64,000 bases of DNA from Paramecium octaurelia (lineage: Eukaryota; Ciliophora; Oligohymenophorea; Peniculida; Parameciidae), in NCBI GenBank assembly GCA_905182995.1, contig CAJJDP010000114.1:249772-313771 (forward strand), written 5' to 3'. How positions within the stretch are numbered: the first letter of the stretch is position 1; the number at the start of each line of letters is the position of its first letter. This document shows positions 11,824 to 23,957 of the stretch, piece by piece. The translations under genes were made by a program, and so were the position numbers. The notes beneath the pieces were generated by a model. The model did not search any database. It saw nothing but the letters and a program-made list of their open reading frames with translations, and was not told the origin of the DNA.

Positions 11824-12261
11824 GTTATATTATACTTTCATAAAACCAATATTAATTCTTGAGAAATTATTATAAGTTTACATTATGTAATCTACTTTTT
11901 AATAGAATAATTCACCATAAGTATCTATATATGTAAGACTTAATTTGGCTGAATATGTTTAATTATATTACATTAATTATGTGCCTATAATAGATAGTTT
12001 ATTAGATACCTTTAACACCATCTCTGTTTTATTTACTTCATATGAACTCTTAAGATATTTGAGAATCATAAAACATATTAAGATTTAATTCTTAAATAAA
12101 AAGACTCAAGAAATTTGATTAAAAATGATTTGTAAAAATATTAATAATTCTATTATGAAATTTAAATACGATTATTATACAATTTAAAATAAAAGAATGT
12201 CACATTGAATACATTCACTTCTTAATTTTAATAACTTTATTTTTGTTTTTCATAAGGTCTA
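11824..12261. other. Gene-free gap
   Basis: 438 bp of AT-rich DNA with no supported frame. It lies between two minus-strand genes and should contain the promoter of the 11502-11823 gene and the 3' end of the next gene. Confidence 0.5.
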
Positions 12262-13481
12262 TCAATTTAAGACAATCCTTTTTATTATTATAATAAGAAC
12301 TATTAGTTGTAGTTCTGACTTGTTCAAAGTATGGTATAAATTAGGACTAATAATTAGTGAGAGACAATTAAGAGTTGGATCTGAAATGGAATTTTGTTTT
12401 TGATTTATTTATCTCTTCATTTAAAATACTTAACGGTTTGAAATTATTTTCTTTTTTGATGACAACTTGTTTCTCTAAATCAATGTATCTAAATAATTAC
12501 ATTCTACATTCTTCAACATCTTCTCCAAATATTATTGAATCTAACTCTTTCTTGGTCCTTTTTAATATGATTAATAAAATGGATTTTGTTAAGATTCGTT
12601 CAATAATATTTCCTCGTCTTAGCTGTTCTATAAGATATTTTGTGATTTGCAGGAACAAGCTTCAACTGTTTTCTACAATGCTTTTGATCTGGCCAATCTC
12701 TTTAACTCAATTTAGGTTTCTTTACTCTTTTATATTTACTATTATTCAGATAATTATTGCATTTCATGATTTGCACACCCTATATTTAAGAATGATTCTT
12801 ACCAGGGTTCTCGTTCAATAGTCTTGATTTAGGTCTTGCAGGAGAGGGATCAAAAGGTCGTAGTTCTTTTGGATTACTTGAAGTTTGTTGAGTGTGAATT
12901 GCATGATGAGAGAAATCATTGATTTAACTTTTAGAGGATTCATGGGAGTGTTTGAATGGAAATTGATGAGATAGATAGTTATTTCGTTCTTTCAAAAAGG
13001 AAAAAGTACTTGATGGGTTATTTCATTGGTTGTAGATTTGGTAATAAATGAACTGATTGAAGAACTGCAGGTCTTCTTATGATAGTTAGGTTTCTGGCTG
13101 CTCTAAGAATATGCATTTTCTTTTTCCACTTTTTGATTGCCTCCAACTTATAGATGAGGATGAAAAGAATAGCATTTCCGATTGCCTTGAATCTTTTCAA
13201 GACTCTCTTCTTTTTCTAATAACTTATATATTTATATAATAGTACCGAGTTTCTTTGAGGGGTAACTCCCCGTGAATCTTTAATTGGAACCCCACAGGTT
13301 TACCACAGTTAGTACATTCACAGGATAAATTACATCTATTTAATTCTAATTCCAATTGGAATTTCTAATTGACTTTACAACGAATTGATCTTCTCTTTTT
13401 AAAAGAAGTTTTGATAACCATGATTGACTTGGCATGCTTGAACTCATGGTAATCTGATGGTGATAAAGACCTCTCTGACAT
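12262..13481 (-). CDS. Unresolved gene or gene pair, disordered Q/K/S-rich product
   Basis: The 5' part starts at ATG 13481 (MSERSLSPSDYHEFKHAK) and contains a cysteine cluster (CNLSCECTNCGKPVGF), then a likely 30-nt intron. The 3' part is clearly coding: HHAIHTQQTSSNPKELRPFD, a 23-nt intron, then QIELKRLARSKALQKTVEA and a Q/N/K-rich end with TGA at 12262. All these pieces are in one phase, but that phase contains two isolated TGA codons (about 13206 and 13027). Alternative splices, such as a 26-nt intron in the cysteine region, shift into another open frame (KRFKAIGNAILFILIYKLEA) that does not reconnect. It may be two genes, one gene with introns I missed, or a decayed gene. Confidence 0.4.
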
Positions 13482-13503
13482 AAAATAATATGATATAATA
13501 AAT

Positions 13504-14564
13504 TCATGGAAATTTAATTAAGGATTAATAATCTGACTTCTTGGGAATAGGTTTGACTTGAAATTCTTAAAAGTATTACTTAACAATATTTTAAAATATT
13601 TTACATGATTGAGTGCCTATTTAGCACTGATTCTTTGAGTAGGATCCAATTTTAGCATTCTAGTCAATAAATCAATAGCTAATTGATCTACATCACGATT
13701 TAACAATTGTTTAAATCCTTATGGACTCCAATTGGGAAATGTAGTTTTATAATCCTTCAAGTTAGTTACACCCTAGATATATATAGAATTTGAGTAGTAC
13801 TGGCCATGTGTTCTCATTTGGAGTGCCGAGAATTCTGAATATTCTAAATAATTGATCAATTTCAGAATCTCCTGTGAAGAGTGCTTTTTTTGTAATTAAT
13901 TCATAGAAGATGCATCCAACTGACCATATGTCTACTGGAGTACTGTATTCAACAGCTCCCAACAATACTTCAGGTGCTCTATACCATAAAGTTACAACTT
14001 CGTGAGTATAAGGTCTGATTGGGACTTGGAATGGTCTTGCAAGACCAAAATCTGCAATTTTTGTATTGCCTACTTTGAATTGGATTTGAATACCTTGTTT
14101 GTCAATTAATATATTTTGGGGCTTGAGATCTCTGTGCAAAATGCGTCTTTGATGGCAAGCTTGAATTCCCTTCAATATTTGATGGATTATTTTTTTAATT
14201 GTAATTTTATCGAGAGATTGATCTTTTGGAGAAATATCCAAAAGTGCCTTGAGATCTCTTTCCATATATTCAAAGACTAGTTAAAGTTTCTTATTTCTAA
14301 TAACTACGTCCTTTAATTAAACGATATGTGGATTGTTGAGCTCTCTGAGTAAACTAATCTCTCTAATCGCAGTTGAAGGCACACCTTCCTGCTCTAACTA
14401 ATGATTTGGCGGATTTTCAATACTTCTTAGGTCATCTTTTTCACAGCTACAATTTATCCATTTAATTTATCCAATGCCTTATACACAACTCCATAGGTTC
14501 CACTCCCTATTTTTTCTAATTTTTCATATCTCTCCGCATCACTTTCACCGAATTCAGGCAACAT
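13504..14564 (-). CDS. Cyclin-dependent kinase (CDK1/CDK2-type, PSTAIRE)
   Basis: 326 residues after introns of 26, 28 and 26 nt. Motifs in order: glycine loop [11 protein letters not shown] with Thr-Tyr at the inhibitory site, VAVKK lysine, [17 protein letters not shown] cyclin-binding helix, FEYMERDLK hinge, [11 protein letters not shown] catalytic loop, DFGLARPF, T-loop ending [30 protein letters not shown] and [16 protein letters not shown]. All catalytic residues are present, so an active kinase is expected; CDKs drive cell-cycle transitions with cyclin partners. Oddities are an insertion of about 8 residues (QIQFKVGN) before the DFG segment and a seven-residue extension ahead of the usual N-terminus. 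Confidence 0.96.
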
Positions 14565-14703
14565 CGAAATTCAAATTAATTTGAATTAATAAATAATAAT
14601 TTATTTTTATAAAAACTGTTGTATATTATCACTTTTTAATTCCATTAAATATAAATTTTCCAATGTCTTATTAATCAAGATCCTTAATTCTTAATTACTT
14701 AAA

Positions 14704-16060
14704 TCATTACCTTTTTTACATCAATTCTTAAAACTATCTTTTATTGAGCTTAATCTTCTTCCACAAAATTTAAAACCAAACTGGCTCGAACATATCTATG
14801 ATTTATTGTCTTAACTATTGCAAATTGACCTCATGATCTATGTAACCATCCTTGTCAGCATCTAGCATCGCAAATATTTCATTAATTTTTTATTCCTAAT
14901 AACTTTACACTAAAAATGGTGTTTACTATTTTTGCATATGTATTGTTTTATTGTTTGATATAGATCTCATAGTTCCTCTGACTCTTCTGAGGAGTTGAAA
15001 TACACTATAACTTATTCATCAAATCCTTGAAACTCTTTATTCTGTCCTACTTAGATTGATGATCAATTCTGCTATTACAAAGAGTCCCATTGCTATTCAT
15101 AGACTAAACTATTTTATTTCATTCTTTACTGATTATATGCTCTAATCTATCTATTATTAAGAGAAACTAATTTCCTAAGGAGAGATATTTCTCGAATTAG
15201 ATTGCTTTGACTTTTCCATGCTTATTCTTCCCTTCGGCAAAGTTTACAGTGTATTTTATTCTGGCTTCTCTGGTGAATAGATGGGACTCTATTAGGCACT
15301 GATGAATTGATTCGGCCTATTTTTTAGACCATAATTCGAATGGAAACTATCTTTAGTATTGTCGATCTAAACACTTGGTCTTTTCATATACTCTTAATAT
15401 GGTATGCCAACTCGTCTGTTTGGGGACTTGCTTGGCGATTTGTTTTTTAATCGATTCATTATTTTCTAATTCAATTTCTCCTGTTTTTGAAGATTCTCAA
15501 TCTGATTAATTGAATTATTCTTAACGTAATGATCGACATGACTGTTTCCCCTGGAGGTGGATTAATTTTTTTCAGGATTCAACATTTCTTATAATCTGTT
15601 TTTAAATGAAAATTAAAATTAATCCTGAAGGTTTGATGTGTTATCTTCATTGTTGTCTTTGTCAAATGAGAAATTGAAGTTCTCATCCTTATTTCGCGTT
15701 GATTCTTATTGCTTTGTAATTTGGATGCAATCATTTTGAATTTATATGGATGTGTCCACAATTTTAATGCTCTCTCTAATACTTGCATTGTTTATGAATT
15801 TATCAAAGTGCAATCGAATTTATGTCTTGACTGTATTGTCTACGCTAGTGGAATCCAAAAGCAGGGACACAAAGGAAATTATTTGTTTTGAAAGTGGTGA
15901 TATAAAATTGAATTCCAAATTCTGTTGAGTGCAAAATCTATAGGCTATTTGCAAAGGTGTATCGAATGCAAAAATCTATTTAATACATAATTCTTACTTC
16001 TATTTAATATATCTAATTTTAATACTTGATAGGCACTGATAAAATGCTGTTTTTTTTCAT
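14704..16060 (-). CDS. Protein with C-terminal EF-hand-like motif, 425 aa
   Basis: Introns of 22, 26 and 31 nt leave 426 codons from ATG at 16060. The N-terminal 60 residues look folded (MKKNSILSVPIKYQNQIYQI, FAFDTPLQIAYRFCTQQNLE). A long disordered N, S, Q and K-rich middle follows (NKSPSKSPNRRVGIPYQEYM). Near the end is NEIFAMLDADKDGYIDHEVN, an EF-hand loop with D1, D3, D5, G6 and I8, but valine at position 12 and the glutamate at 11, so calcium binding is doubtful. This arrangement recurs in ciliate proteins of unknown function. Its start faces the next gene with only 34 bp between them. Confidence 0.8.
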
Positions 16061-16094
16061 ATGACAGTTAAATTAATTAATGTAATAAGTTAAT
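16061..16094. promoter_or_regulatory. 34-bp bidirectional intergenic region
   Basis: Start codons of the minus gene ending at 16060 and the plus gene starting at 16095 are 34 bp apart, so both promoters and 5' leaders must share this AT-rich spacer or reach into coding DNA. No specific element is recognised. Confidence 0.6.
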
Positions 16095-16801
16095 ATGCCT
16101 TCACAATATCCAAATTTACCTTTTACAAATCAAACTCCAACCCATAAAACTAATCCCTCTCACTCTCCTCATCAACGAATGCTCTTCCAATCCTCATCCC
16201 CCGTGCCTGATAGCAAAAGCTACACACCTGCAAAACAATTGGGCGAATTGGAATTGCTCTATCAGAAAATCAATTTGCTTCAAAATGAAAATAAAATGCT
16301 CAAAGGCCAATTGGAAAATGCCAATCTTCAGATCCAATAATTGTCAACCAAAATCAATTCCTACAATAGTTAAGCCATTTTCAAGACCACTACTTTCGAA
16401 TTAGTGGTACTGTAAAAAGCATTAGAGCAATTAGAATAATTGAAAACGGCTTTGCAGAAAAGAAAGGTAAGTCCTCTTCACAACAATTTAACTCTGCCTA
16501 CTGAGGAATCGGCTGAAGTCATTAGCGAATTGAAGAGTAAAATCACATTCCTAGAATAAAAGAATATCAAATTAAGCAAGGAGAACTCAGAACTATAAGT
16601 AGACTACTCTTTCGTTATTTTTAGCATCACATCCTATTTTCTGGCCAATCTGAGACCAAAGAATTTGTCAGAGAAGGCAGAAAACAATTGCTGTCTGATC
16701 CGAGTGAAATTCGGAAAGTCAATAGGAACAGTCCCATCAGGTTTGTCAATCAAAAAGGAAGTCCAAGCAATCCATATAGATCACCGAAACACACAGAGTG
16801 A
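16095..16801 (+). CDS. Coiled-coil protein, 226 aa
   Basis: ATG at 16095; one 26-nt intron late in the gene leaves 227 codons. Residues 1-45 are Pro/Ser/Thr-rich (MPSQYPNLPFTNQTPTHKTN). A coiled coil covers about 48-175 (LGELELLYQKINLLQNENKM; LEQLEQLKTALQKRK). The tail is basic and Pro/Ser-rich (RKVNRNSPIRFVNQKGSPSN). The splice is supported because the unspliced frame loses this tail. No family recognised; a cytoskeletal role is only a guess. Confidence 0.75.
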
Positions 16802-16883
16802 ACAATTTATTTATACTTTATTAATATTTGCATCAAATACACAAATTAATTAAATCATTTAATTAAAATTAGATAAACTCAGC

Positions 16884-17119
16884 ATGGATTCAACTAAAGA
16901 TAGAGTAGAAGGAACAAGAGCCACAGTTATCGAAATCATTGGAAGAACAGGTATCCATCAATTATATATTATGCAGGTTCCAGAGGTGGCATTACATAAG
17001 TTAAGGTTCAATTGGTTGGCCAATAAAGAACCCTCATTAGAAATGTTATGGGACCAGTCAGAAAAGGTGATACTCTAGAACTCATGGAATGCGAAAGAGA
17101 AGCCAGAAGATTAAGATGA
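16884..17119 (+). CDS. RPS28: 40S ribosomal protein S28 (eS28)
   Basis: 69 residues after one 26-nt intron. Sequence matches eS28 throughout: [20 protein letters not shown], then [20 protein letters not shown] and the family's terminal [10 protein letters not shown]. eS28 is a small OB-fold protein near the mRNA exit of the 40S subunit; animal copies are also 69 residues. The intron falls inside the GRTG/SRGG turn. Gene begins 82 bp after the coiled-coil gene on the same strand. Confidence 0.97.
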
Positions 17120-17561
17120 AATAAGTACATTACATATACAATTTGCCATATATTTAATTATTTTTTAATGCAAACACTTTTTCAAAGTTTTTCATCAAAT
17201 TTATATTTAAAATACTATTTTAATAAATAATAGACAAATCCTGCAGCCTTTAATTAATTTTCAAGGACAGAATGAGTCTATTCAATACAATTAAAATGCG
17301 AAGGTAGGTTTTTAATTTGTTTTTTGAATATTGAAGTAAAATTTTATTAATATTATACCTTTTTTTAAGTGGTGCTTAAAATATAACATAAATTTATTAT
17401 AAAGTCATTAATTTATCTACAAAAACGAATAAAAATTATTATTTATTTCGAATAGTTATACTTTTATATTATAAATTTTTATAAGTTCTTCTTTCTCAAG
17501 TAGCCTCAGTTCTCAGTCTTTAGAAATACCAAAAGAATAATGAAATGAAAAATCTGAAATA
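17120..17561. other. Gene-free gap
   Basis: 442 bp of AT-rich DNA. An ATG at 17272 opens a frame of about ten codons before a possible donor, but nothing coding-like follows. No supported feature. Confidence 0.5.
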
Positions 17562-18221
17562 TCAGTATTTATTACGGTAACTTAATTAATAATAATATTA
17601 ATTCTCATTATCTATTGTAAATTAAGCATGTGCATAATTTAAAATTCTGATCATCTATTTACATCCATAGATACACCAATAATTTGTTAGAACGAGGCTT
17701 CTTTCACAAAATCTATTTAAATTCTCAATTACTTTCTGATCAGGTCCTGTAAACCATTTTTAGAAGACAAAGATCAATGGAAAACCTAAATTTTCTTGTA
17801 GTTCAAACAATTCTTTATGGTTTTTATTGATAAATACAAGTTTTAATTATAAGTGCCTTTCATTGGCCAACTTTAGCTTATAATATCTCAAACTTTATTA
17901 TAAGTTTTAGGAGATCAAACAAAAGCTTACATCTTCTTAACAAATTATTACATGAAAATTCCAAATGATTAGACTTATCAGAATAGACTTTAAACTGAAT
18001 TAGAAGTGTTCATAGCGAGAAACTGTGTATGCTTATCTAGTTATCTTGATTTTTTGCTCAACTCATTGTTGAACTATTTCTAAGATGCCAAAATCACACA
18101 TTATACAATAATACTTATCCTAAATTGATGACTCTATATATACTTCAATAGTTCTTCTTCTTTTCAACACCTTATGTGAATTTGATGTATTATAATATAT
18201 ATTAAATGGCTCCCAAGGCAT
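17562..18221 (-). CDS. Hypothetical protein with an in-frame TGA
   Basis: One phase spans 220 codons from ATG at 18221 (MPWEPFNIYYNTSNSHKVLK) to TGA at 17562, broken once by TGA at 18063-18065. The 3' part looks like a real folded protein: LKLANERHLQLKLVFINKNH, FELQENLGFPLIFVFQKWF and NLNRFCERSLVLTNYWCIY. The alternating hydrophobic pattern loosely recalls a thioredoxin- or glutaredoxin-like fold, without a clear CxxC. A 24-nt intron at the GTATATATAG donor is possible and would not change phase. An 18-nt segment starting GTTCAACAATGAG could be an intron removing the TGA, though its donor is unusual. Otherwise this is a pseudogene. Confidence 0.4.
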
Positions 18222-18437
18222 TATTTTTTACATATACCAATTAGTAAATCTATTAAACATTTCTATCTTTATACTTAACCTGATAAGTATCTTAGATTTG
18301 TAAATGCGTATTTAATTTTACATATTTGAAGGGGGTGAGTGTTTAATAAAAAAATAAATTTAATATGTATTATTTTTTTATGTTTTAAGTCAGGATATTG
18401 ATAATTGTGTTTCAAATACTTTTTTTTTTTAATTAAA

Positions 18438-19404
18438 ATGAACCTTTCAGCTGTCAGATCAATCGTTTCATTCTTATCACTAAATGCTTTGCTCTAAATT
18501 TATGAGAATCAACCCGTAGAATTCTGGGACTCTAATCAAATGATGTCACATCCTAAACTTACTCCTATATTTTAATCAAATTAGGTAATTATAAACATTA
18601 TTTTAGTATATTAATTTATTAGCTGGTCTTGCTTCGATTGCACTGTTAGATAAGAACAACAAATTGCATTTGAGTAACGGGGTTATAGTAGGAGCATCAA
18701 TCATCATATAAAATTTGAAGTAATCCATTATATTTATCTCTAGTTTATTCATGCCTAAAACTATAAATATGATAACAATTTACTTCTAACTTATTGTATT
18801 AATTGTTCAGCTGTTTTAATTGCTGTCCTTTTATTATGATAAAATTCCACCTGCTATGCCCATAATTAAATAAGATATTATGAAAGAATAAAAGCAAACC
18901 AGGAAGCCTCATCAAAAGAAGTTGGTTTCTAACAGAAAAAAAGAGAAGCTATTGCAAAAGGAATTACAACCAGAACAAATTCAATAGATTGAAGGAATAG
19001 AACAAGAATAATAGGACAAATCAGAGGTTGAATCTATCGAAAACGACTTCAATGAATTCATGAAACCATAGTCAACCGATTAAACTGTGACAGAAATAGA
19101 AACTGAAAATCTTTACGAAATCAATCATGCTGATCTCTCACAAATATCTTAAACTAAAGAAGATGCAAGTATACATTTAATATCATCTCTAGAATTAACT
19201 TTCCAATTGAAATTCAATGGAGAAGCATCTACTTTAAATTGTACTTTTGATACATTCGATTCTGCAATGAGCATTCTCAACTCAACACACACATCAGAAT
19301 AAATCAAATAAATCAAAATACATTTGTTACTCAATCTCTATGATGAAAATGAAGACTGTACTTGTAGACTCTGGTGTTTAAAGAAGCTTCTAATGCTTAA
19401 TTGA
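18438..19404 (+). CDS. Multi-pass membrane protein with acidic tail, 314 aa
   Basis: ATG at 18438, one 22-nt intron, 315 codons. The N-terminal 150 residues hold about four hydrophobic segments (AVRSIVSFLSLNALL; INLLAGLASIALL; VIVGASIII with SIIFISSLFM; MITIYFQLIVLIVQLFQLL). A basic stretch (KQTRKPHQKKLVSNRKKEK) and an acidic, Q-rich soluble C-terminal half follow, with two cysteines near the end (DENEDCTCRLW). A 24-nt in-phase segment beginning GTATACATTT could be an additional intron. No family recognised. Confidence 0.75.
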
Positions 19405-19818
19405 TTATAGAATTCTATAAAATTTGCTCTTTGTGTGATTTATTATTAATAAGTTAAATCATTAATTCACTAAATATAGTAATAACATTGATAAACAATA
19501 TTAAAAAATATAACTTATCTTTTTTGAACAAAACTTATTCTTTCTCTCAGATACTATAATCATTTATAAATATCTATGTCATCTAATTAATAAGAATGCC
19601 AATTGTACATCTTTCATAAACCTATATTCTATAAATAATCTCTTTCATCCAATTTGATGATATTACTAATGATTTAACAGTTGAGACTCACCTTTGCTCA
19701 AGATCAATTGTTTTAGAAATTAGAAGTGATTAGGCAACAATCCCGTAAAACTTTGATTAATAAAGTGTAATATTAAAAATATTCGTAAAAAAGTGGATAT
19801 AAATGAAATTTGTCAATA
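19405..19818. other. Gene-free convergent gap
   Basis: 414 bp between the 3' ends of two convergent genes. AT-rich, no supported frame on either strand. Confidence 0.5.
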
Positions 19819-21985
19819 TCAAATTCTTCTTTCTTTTCTATCATAGTTTCCGAATTGCTAACTTATTAAACCACCACCAGCACTATAATCTAAAAATAAG
19901 TATATAATTACATTTTTGTAAGTTTTGATCTGACGGTTATCTTCTTTAAAATTCATTTATTGCATATCTATCGTTTCCTAGTTACCTTTTTAATTTATTT
20001 AATCTATCTTAGTTTAAATACTATTCTTTATCATTTAATGGAGACTTCTAATAGTTAATCTTACTGTTTCCAACTCTATCTACCATTTTATTTTGATTTT
20101 TCTCTCTTTCAATATATTTACTTAATGCTGTTCCTTAAAGTATATCATCAATGGCCCTGTTATTATTTCTTTTATTTCCTTTTTCTAATCCTAAACCATC
20201 AGCGCTAGATGACTCTTCATGATAACTATGTCTCTATCCATAACGATATTATTCTCTTTAATAATACTTTTATCCCAAATACTCTCTACCCCCAGCATTC
20301 TTAGTTTAAATGGGTTCTGGTTTTAACCTGTTCTCAAACACTCTCTTTTTATCAAATTCTGACTTTTAAGGGGCTTATTCTGATTTCAAATATCCATACT
20401 TTTTTTCCAACTCTACTTTAACCTAATGTACTTCAGGTTAGAATTGAGATCTTTTAAACTCTACTTTCTCTTATATTTAATTATGCTTTTAAATACCATA
20501 CTATTAACCAGAATTTTTTGGTTCAAGTGATTACTTCAAATCATAATTTTTAGTTTCCTATTTTAAAGCCTAATATATTTGACCATCTTAATATTTCTTT
20601 TTATTATCTTGGTCAAATTATTGTAACTTATCATACAAATTAAGCTTTCTTTGAATCTCTTGAGACTAATCAGACTCTCTTTTAGCATGATATTGCTATT
20701 TTTTTGAATGAGAATACAATTTGTCTTTGTAAAGTAGTCTATCATAGGATTCGTTAGAAAGGCTTCCCTAATATCTTAGATCACAAGCATCTTCATTTAA
20801 AGATTTATTCTGATAAATTGATCTATCAACAAATTTAGACTTATCATGATTCAGATCAAATTCTTATTTTTAACTAAAATGATATTTTCCATAGTCTGAT
20901 ATTTGTTAGTATTTGGAGTCATTCGTCTTTGTAGATGTTTGTTCATTAGACTTTCTAATATTTACTCCACAATCTTGATTGTAAATATTTTTCCTTTCAT
21001 TTTATTTAAATTTCTCATCTAATTGGGTGTATTTGAATTAATCCAATTCAAGTATTTCTTTGTTTTTTTATTTATTTTCAAAATCTCTTTCAAATTGTCT
21101 TTTATTCTCATTAATATTATACTATTGATTAGACTGTTCCTTTAATCTAGTCTATACTTCATTTCGAAGTTGTTCTTGGAATTATTTCATTTTCAATTAG
21201 CTGCCCTCTAATTCTTATTATCTTTATGAATATTCTTATGATTTTGAATAATAATTAAGTCTTCCCTCCTATTATCCTGCAATCTTCTCTACTTATTCTC
21301 TCCTTTATTATAGTCTTCGTTCGATATCTTAAAAACTTGACTACTCTTATGTTTGTTTTTAATCTGTTCTATAAATTTATTCACGCAAGGCAATTTTATC
21401 TGTTGTTGTTTCAGGATAAATTCTTTGATATTCTGGTAATTTATTATCTCTCTTCATACTAGAATATTAGTATTCGCTTTTAAACGTATTTTTAATTACT
21501 CTATCTTAAGGAGTGTTTGCAATCAGATTAGCCTTTGGATCTATTGGAGTTCTATTACCATAAGGTAATCCATTTTGTTTTGATAAATATTTGTCAGATG
21601 AATGGGCTATCTATTGTTCTATTCTCTGTCTATCTTCTGTTTTAAAATGTATTTGATCGTACTTATCATCTTTGGATTAATAAACAGCTGTTTAAGGTCT
21701 TGCTTATTCATAATAATATGATTCCTTCAATTTTGAATTATAACTATTTAACTCTTTCTCTACTTAGCGATTACAAACTTGTTTGAATGATTGTTAATGA
21801 ATCTTTGAATCCAGGTTTTATTTTTATCTTTCATAACTTCCAAATTCGTTTTTGTTTATCTGATCACTTTGTCTCCAGTTTTCCTTTTTCAAATATTGAT
21901 TGTCTCCTAAAGATCCCAACTTAGTGGTTTAATAATCCTGCTATCTGTTAATTATTTAATTGGTTCTCAAAGCTCTGTCCTCCAT
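19819..21985 (-). CDS. Long Q/K/Y-rich protein, 714 aa
   Basis: A single open phase of 715 codons apart from a 22-nt intron near the 3' end. I chose ATG at 21985 (MEDRALRTNQIINRQQDYQT) because an in-frame TGA lies upstream near 22061. The protein is highly polar: Q/K/Y-rich repeats such as YQREQYRYGQRHSYHEESSS and a predicted coiled coil around LEGSQLKMKQFQEQLRNEVQ. It ends YYSAGGGLISQQFGNYDRKE. No conserved domain recognised. An alternative first exon (MSKKQFQIVIDQN, 22129-22060) cannot be joined with a normal intron. Confidence 0.75.
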
Positions 21986-22239
21986 GTAATTTTTATTTGA
22001 ATTCTTTTATGAATCTGTTAAATTAAATTTGCTGTTAGCAAAAAACCTAACAATATTTCAATTAATAAAGATTTATCAAAGGGTATGCAGAGTTCTGATC
22101 AATTACAATCTGAAACTGCTTTTTGCTCATATATACAACTAAGTTTAATGAGTGGATTCATGAAGTAATCCAAAACAAGAATATATTTATACAGACAAAA
22201 TAATTATATTTATTTTATTAGAAAGTCTGATAATCAATC

Positions 22240-23461
22240 ATGATAACCTATTCTAACATTCCCCCCAGATCCTATACTCCAAAACCTTCCTATTTAACAA
22301 TTGTAAATCACTCACAATATTCTTAGCCTGCTCAACCAATGTACTCTTAAAAGATTATTCCCATCCAACCTAAATAGCATGTACCAACTACAGAAATAAT
22401 TCGCGTCCTCCCAAATGAATCCCAACAACCGTAACAAGATTAAAATCAATTCAATGGATTGTCATTACCAGAACTTAGGGTCTTTTTGGAAGATTTAATG
22501 AAACGTTATGACAAACTGGCCCAAGAATTACAAAAGGCAACTCAGAAGGAAATCTAATTACAAAATCAACACACCATAGCTTAAACTGAATTGAACAATA
22601 AACTGCTCTAGTTTTAGTAAGAGAGAGAATCGTTTATGCAAACCATTAACAATAAGAACTAAGAAATAGATTTCTTGAATTCACAGATAGACTAATTAAA
22701 AGAATAACATTTTCATGAAATCTAGGAGTTGAAAGCAGATAATGAACAAATTGCTTTAGTCTTAACTGACAAGTTGGATTAGATGAATCAATTCTCCAAA
22801 GAAAAGATAATAGAATTGGATTAAGCCAAGAGTCTGCTTGTTCTCAGAGAACAGGAAGTGCAAGAATGGAGAATAAGGAAGAACAATGGCGACGTCTATT
22901 CGTAAGAAATTAATTAATTGAAATAAAAAATCTATTTATTGCAATAGGAGAAGGATCAATTGATGGATCGACTAAGATATTCTCAACAGGATTCTCAATT
23001 AGGCAATGAGAATTAAATGTTGAAAGCCTAGTTGCAAGAGAAGGAATCTGAAGTCAACACTCTGCGTTTAAAAGTATATTATTTATGTTACCCAGTTGAG
23101 ATATGGCTAATAAAACAATAACGATCAATAATTACAGCAGGAATTGGAATAAGCCAAATCAGAGATTATGTATTATAAGCAACAATTAATGAATGCTGGT
23201 CAGCCTGGTAATTAGGAGGAAATAGAGGATTATAAAGAGAAGATTCAAATATTGGAAAATGAGATTAGGCGATAGAATAAATAGGTAAATGGATAATTAA
23301 TATGTAAGTTGACTGATATGAGACACGAATTGGAAGATTACAAAAATCATAAATCCGATAACGAATTCCTGAGATCTAAATTGTCAGATCAATAAAATCA
23401 AATAAGAGAGATATCCAAATCGTAATTGGGATTTAAGGACAGGATTCCGCAATACTACTGA
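22240..23461 (+). CDS. Coiled-coil protein, about 399 aa
   Basis: ATG at 22240 (MITYSNIPPRSYTPKPSYL). After about 95 Pro/Gln-rich residues the protein is coiled coil nearly to the end (LEDLMKRYDKLAQELQKATQ; SQEINQLKQKIYLLQQEKDQ). One 22-nt intron is required; a 24-nt in-phase segment at 23285-23308 may be a second intron or coding (VNGQLICK). Divergent from the 714-residue gene, 254 bp away. No family named. Confidence 0.75.
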
Positions 23462-23514
23462 TTGTTTTGTTTTTAAACTCCCACACTAAATTATTATAAA
23501 TTAATATAACGATC

Positions 23515-23889
23515 ATGAATATCGAAGATATAATAAAAGAAAATAGTGAGTTGCTTGATAGACTTCAGAATGACGATTAGAAATCATCAATAGATGTGTA
23601 ACTAACCCAAATGAGAGAACAACTCAATTACTTATAACAAATTGATATGAAGAGGCAATTGAAGTATGATCAATTACTAAACCAATCTGTCAAATTGCAA
23701 TCGCTCTTCATAGAGTTAATGAGATTTGCCAATGATTCCAACATAAGGGGTAATCAATTTAATACAATTCTTCGTTAATATAACGAATTGTCATTTCGAT
23801 CTCCTGTGGCCAATGAAAGATCTCCTTGCAAACCTAGTTCTCCTTTTAAAAAATAAAATAATTATATGGCAATCCATAATAAATTTTGA
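23515..23889 (+). CDS. Small coiled-coil protein, 124 aa
   Basis: Intronless, 125 codons from ATG at 23515 (MNIEDIIKENSELLDRLQND). Residues 1-95 form a predicted helix or coiled coil (LTQMREQLNYLQQIDMKRQL); the tail is Ser/Pro-rich (SPVANERSPCKPSSPFKKQ). It lies 53 bp after another coiled-coil gene on the same strand and 68 bp before the DnaJ gene. No family recognised. Confidence 0.7.
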
Positions 23890-23957
23890 TATGTATTAAT
23901 TTAAAGAAAAATCTATAAAATGTTCAAACCAGATATATAAATTTTATTTTCAAATTA

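Noticed and set aside
12375-12821. Plus-strand 148-residue hydrophobic frame
   Set aside because: It is the antisense shadow of the Q/K-rich minus-strand gene; reverse-complemented glutamine and lysine codons give F, L and I runs.
22060-22129. Alternative first exon MSKKQFQIVIDQN for the 714-residue gene
   Set aside because: No GT...AG interval of normal length links it in phase; ATG at 21985 gives an uninterrupted model.
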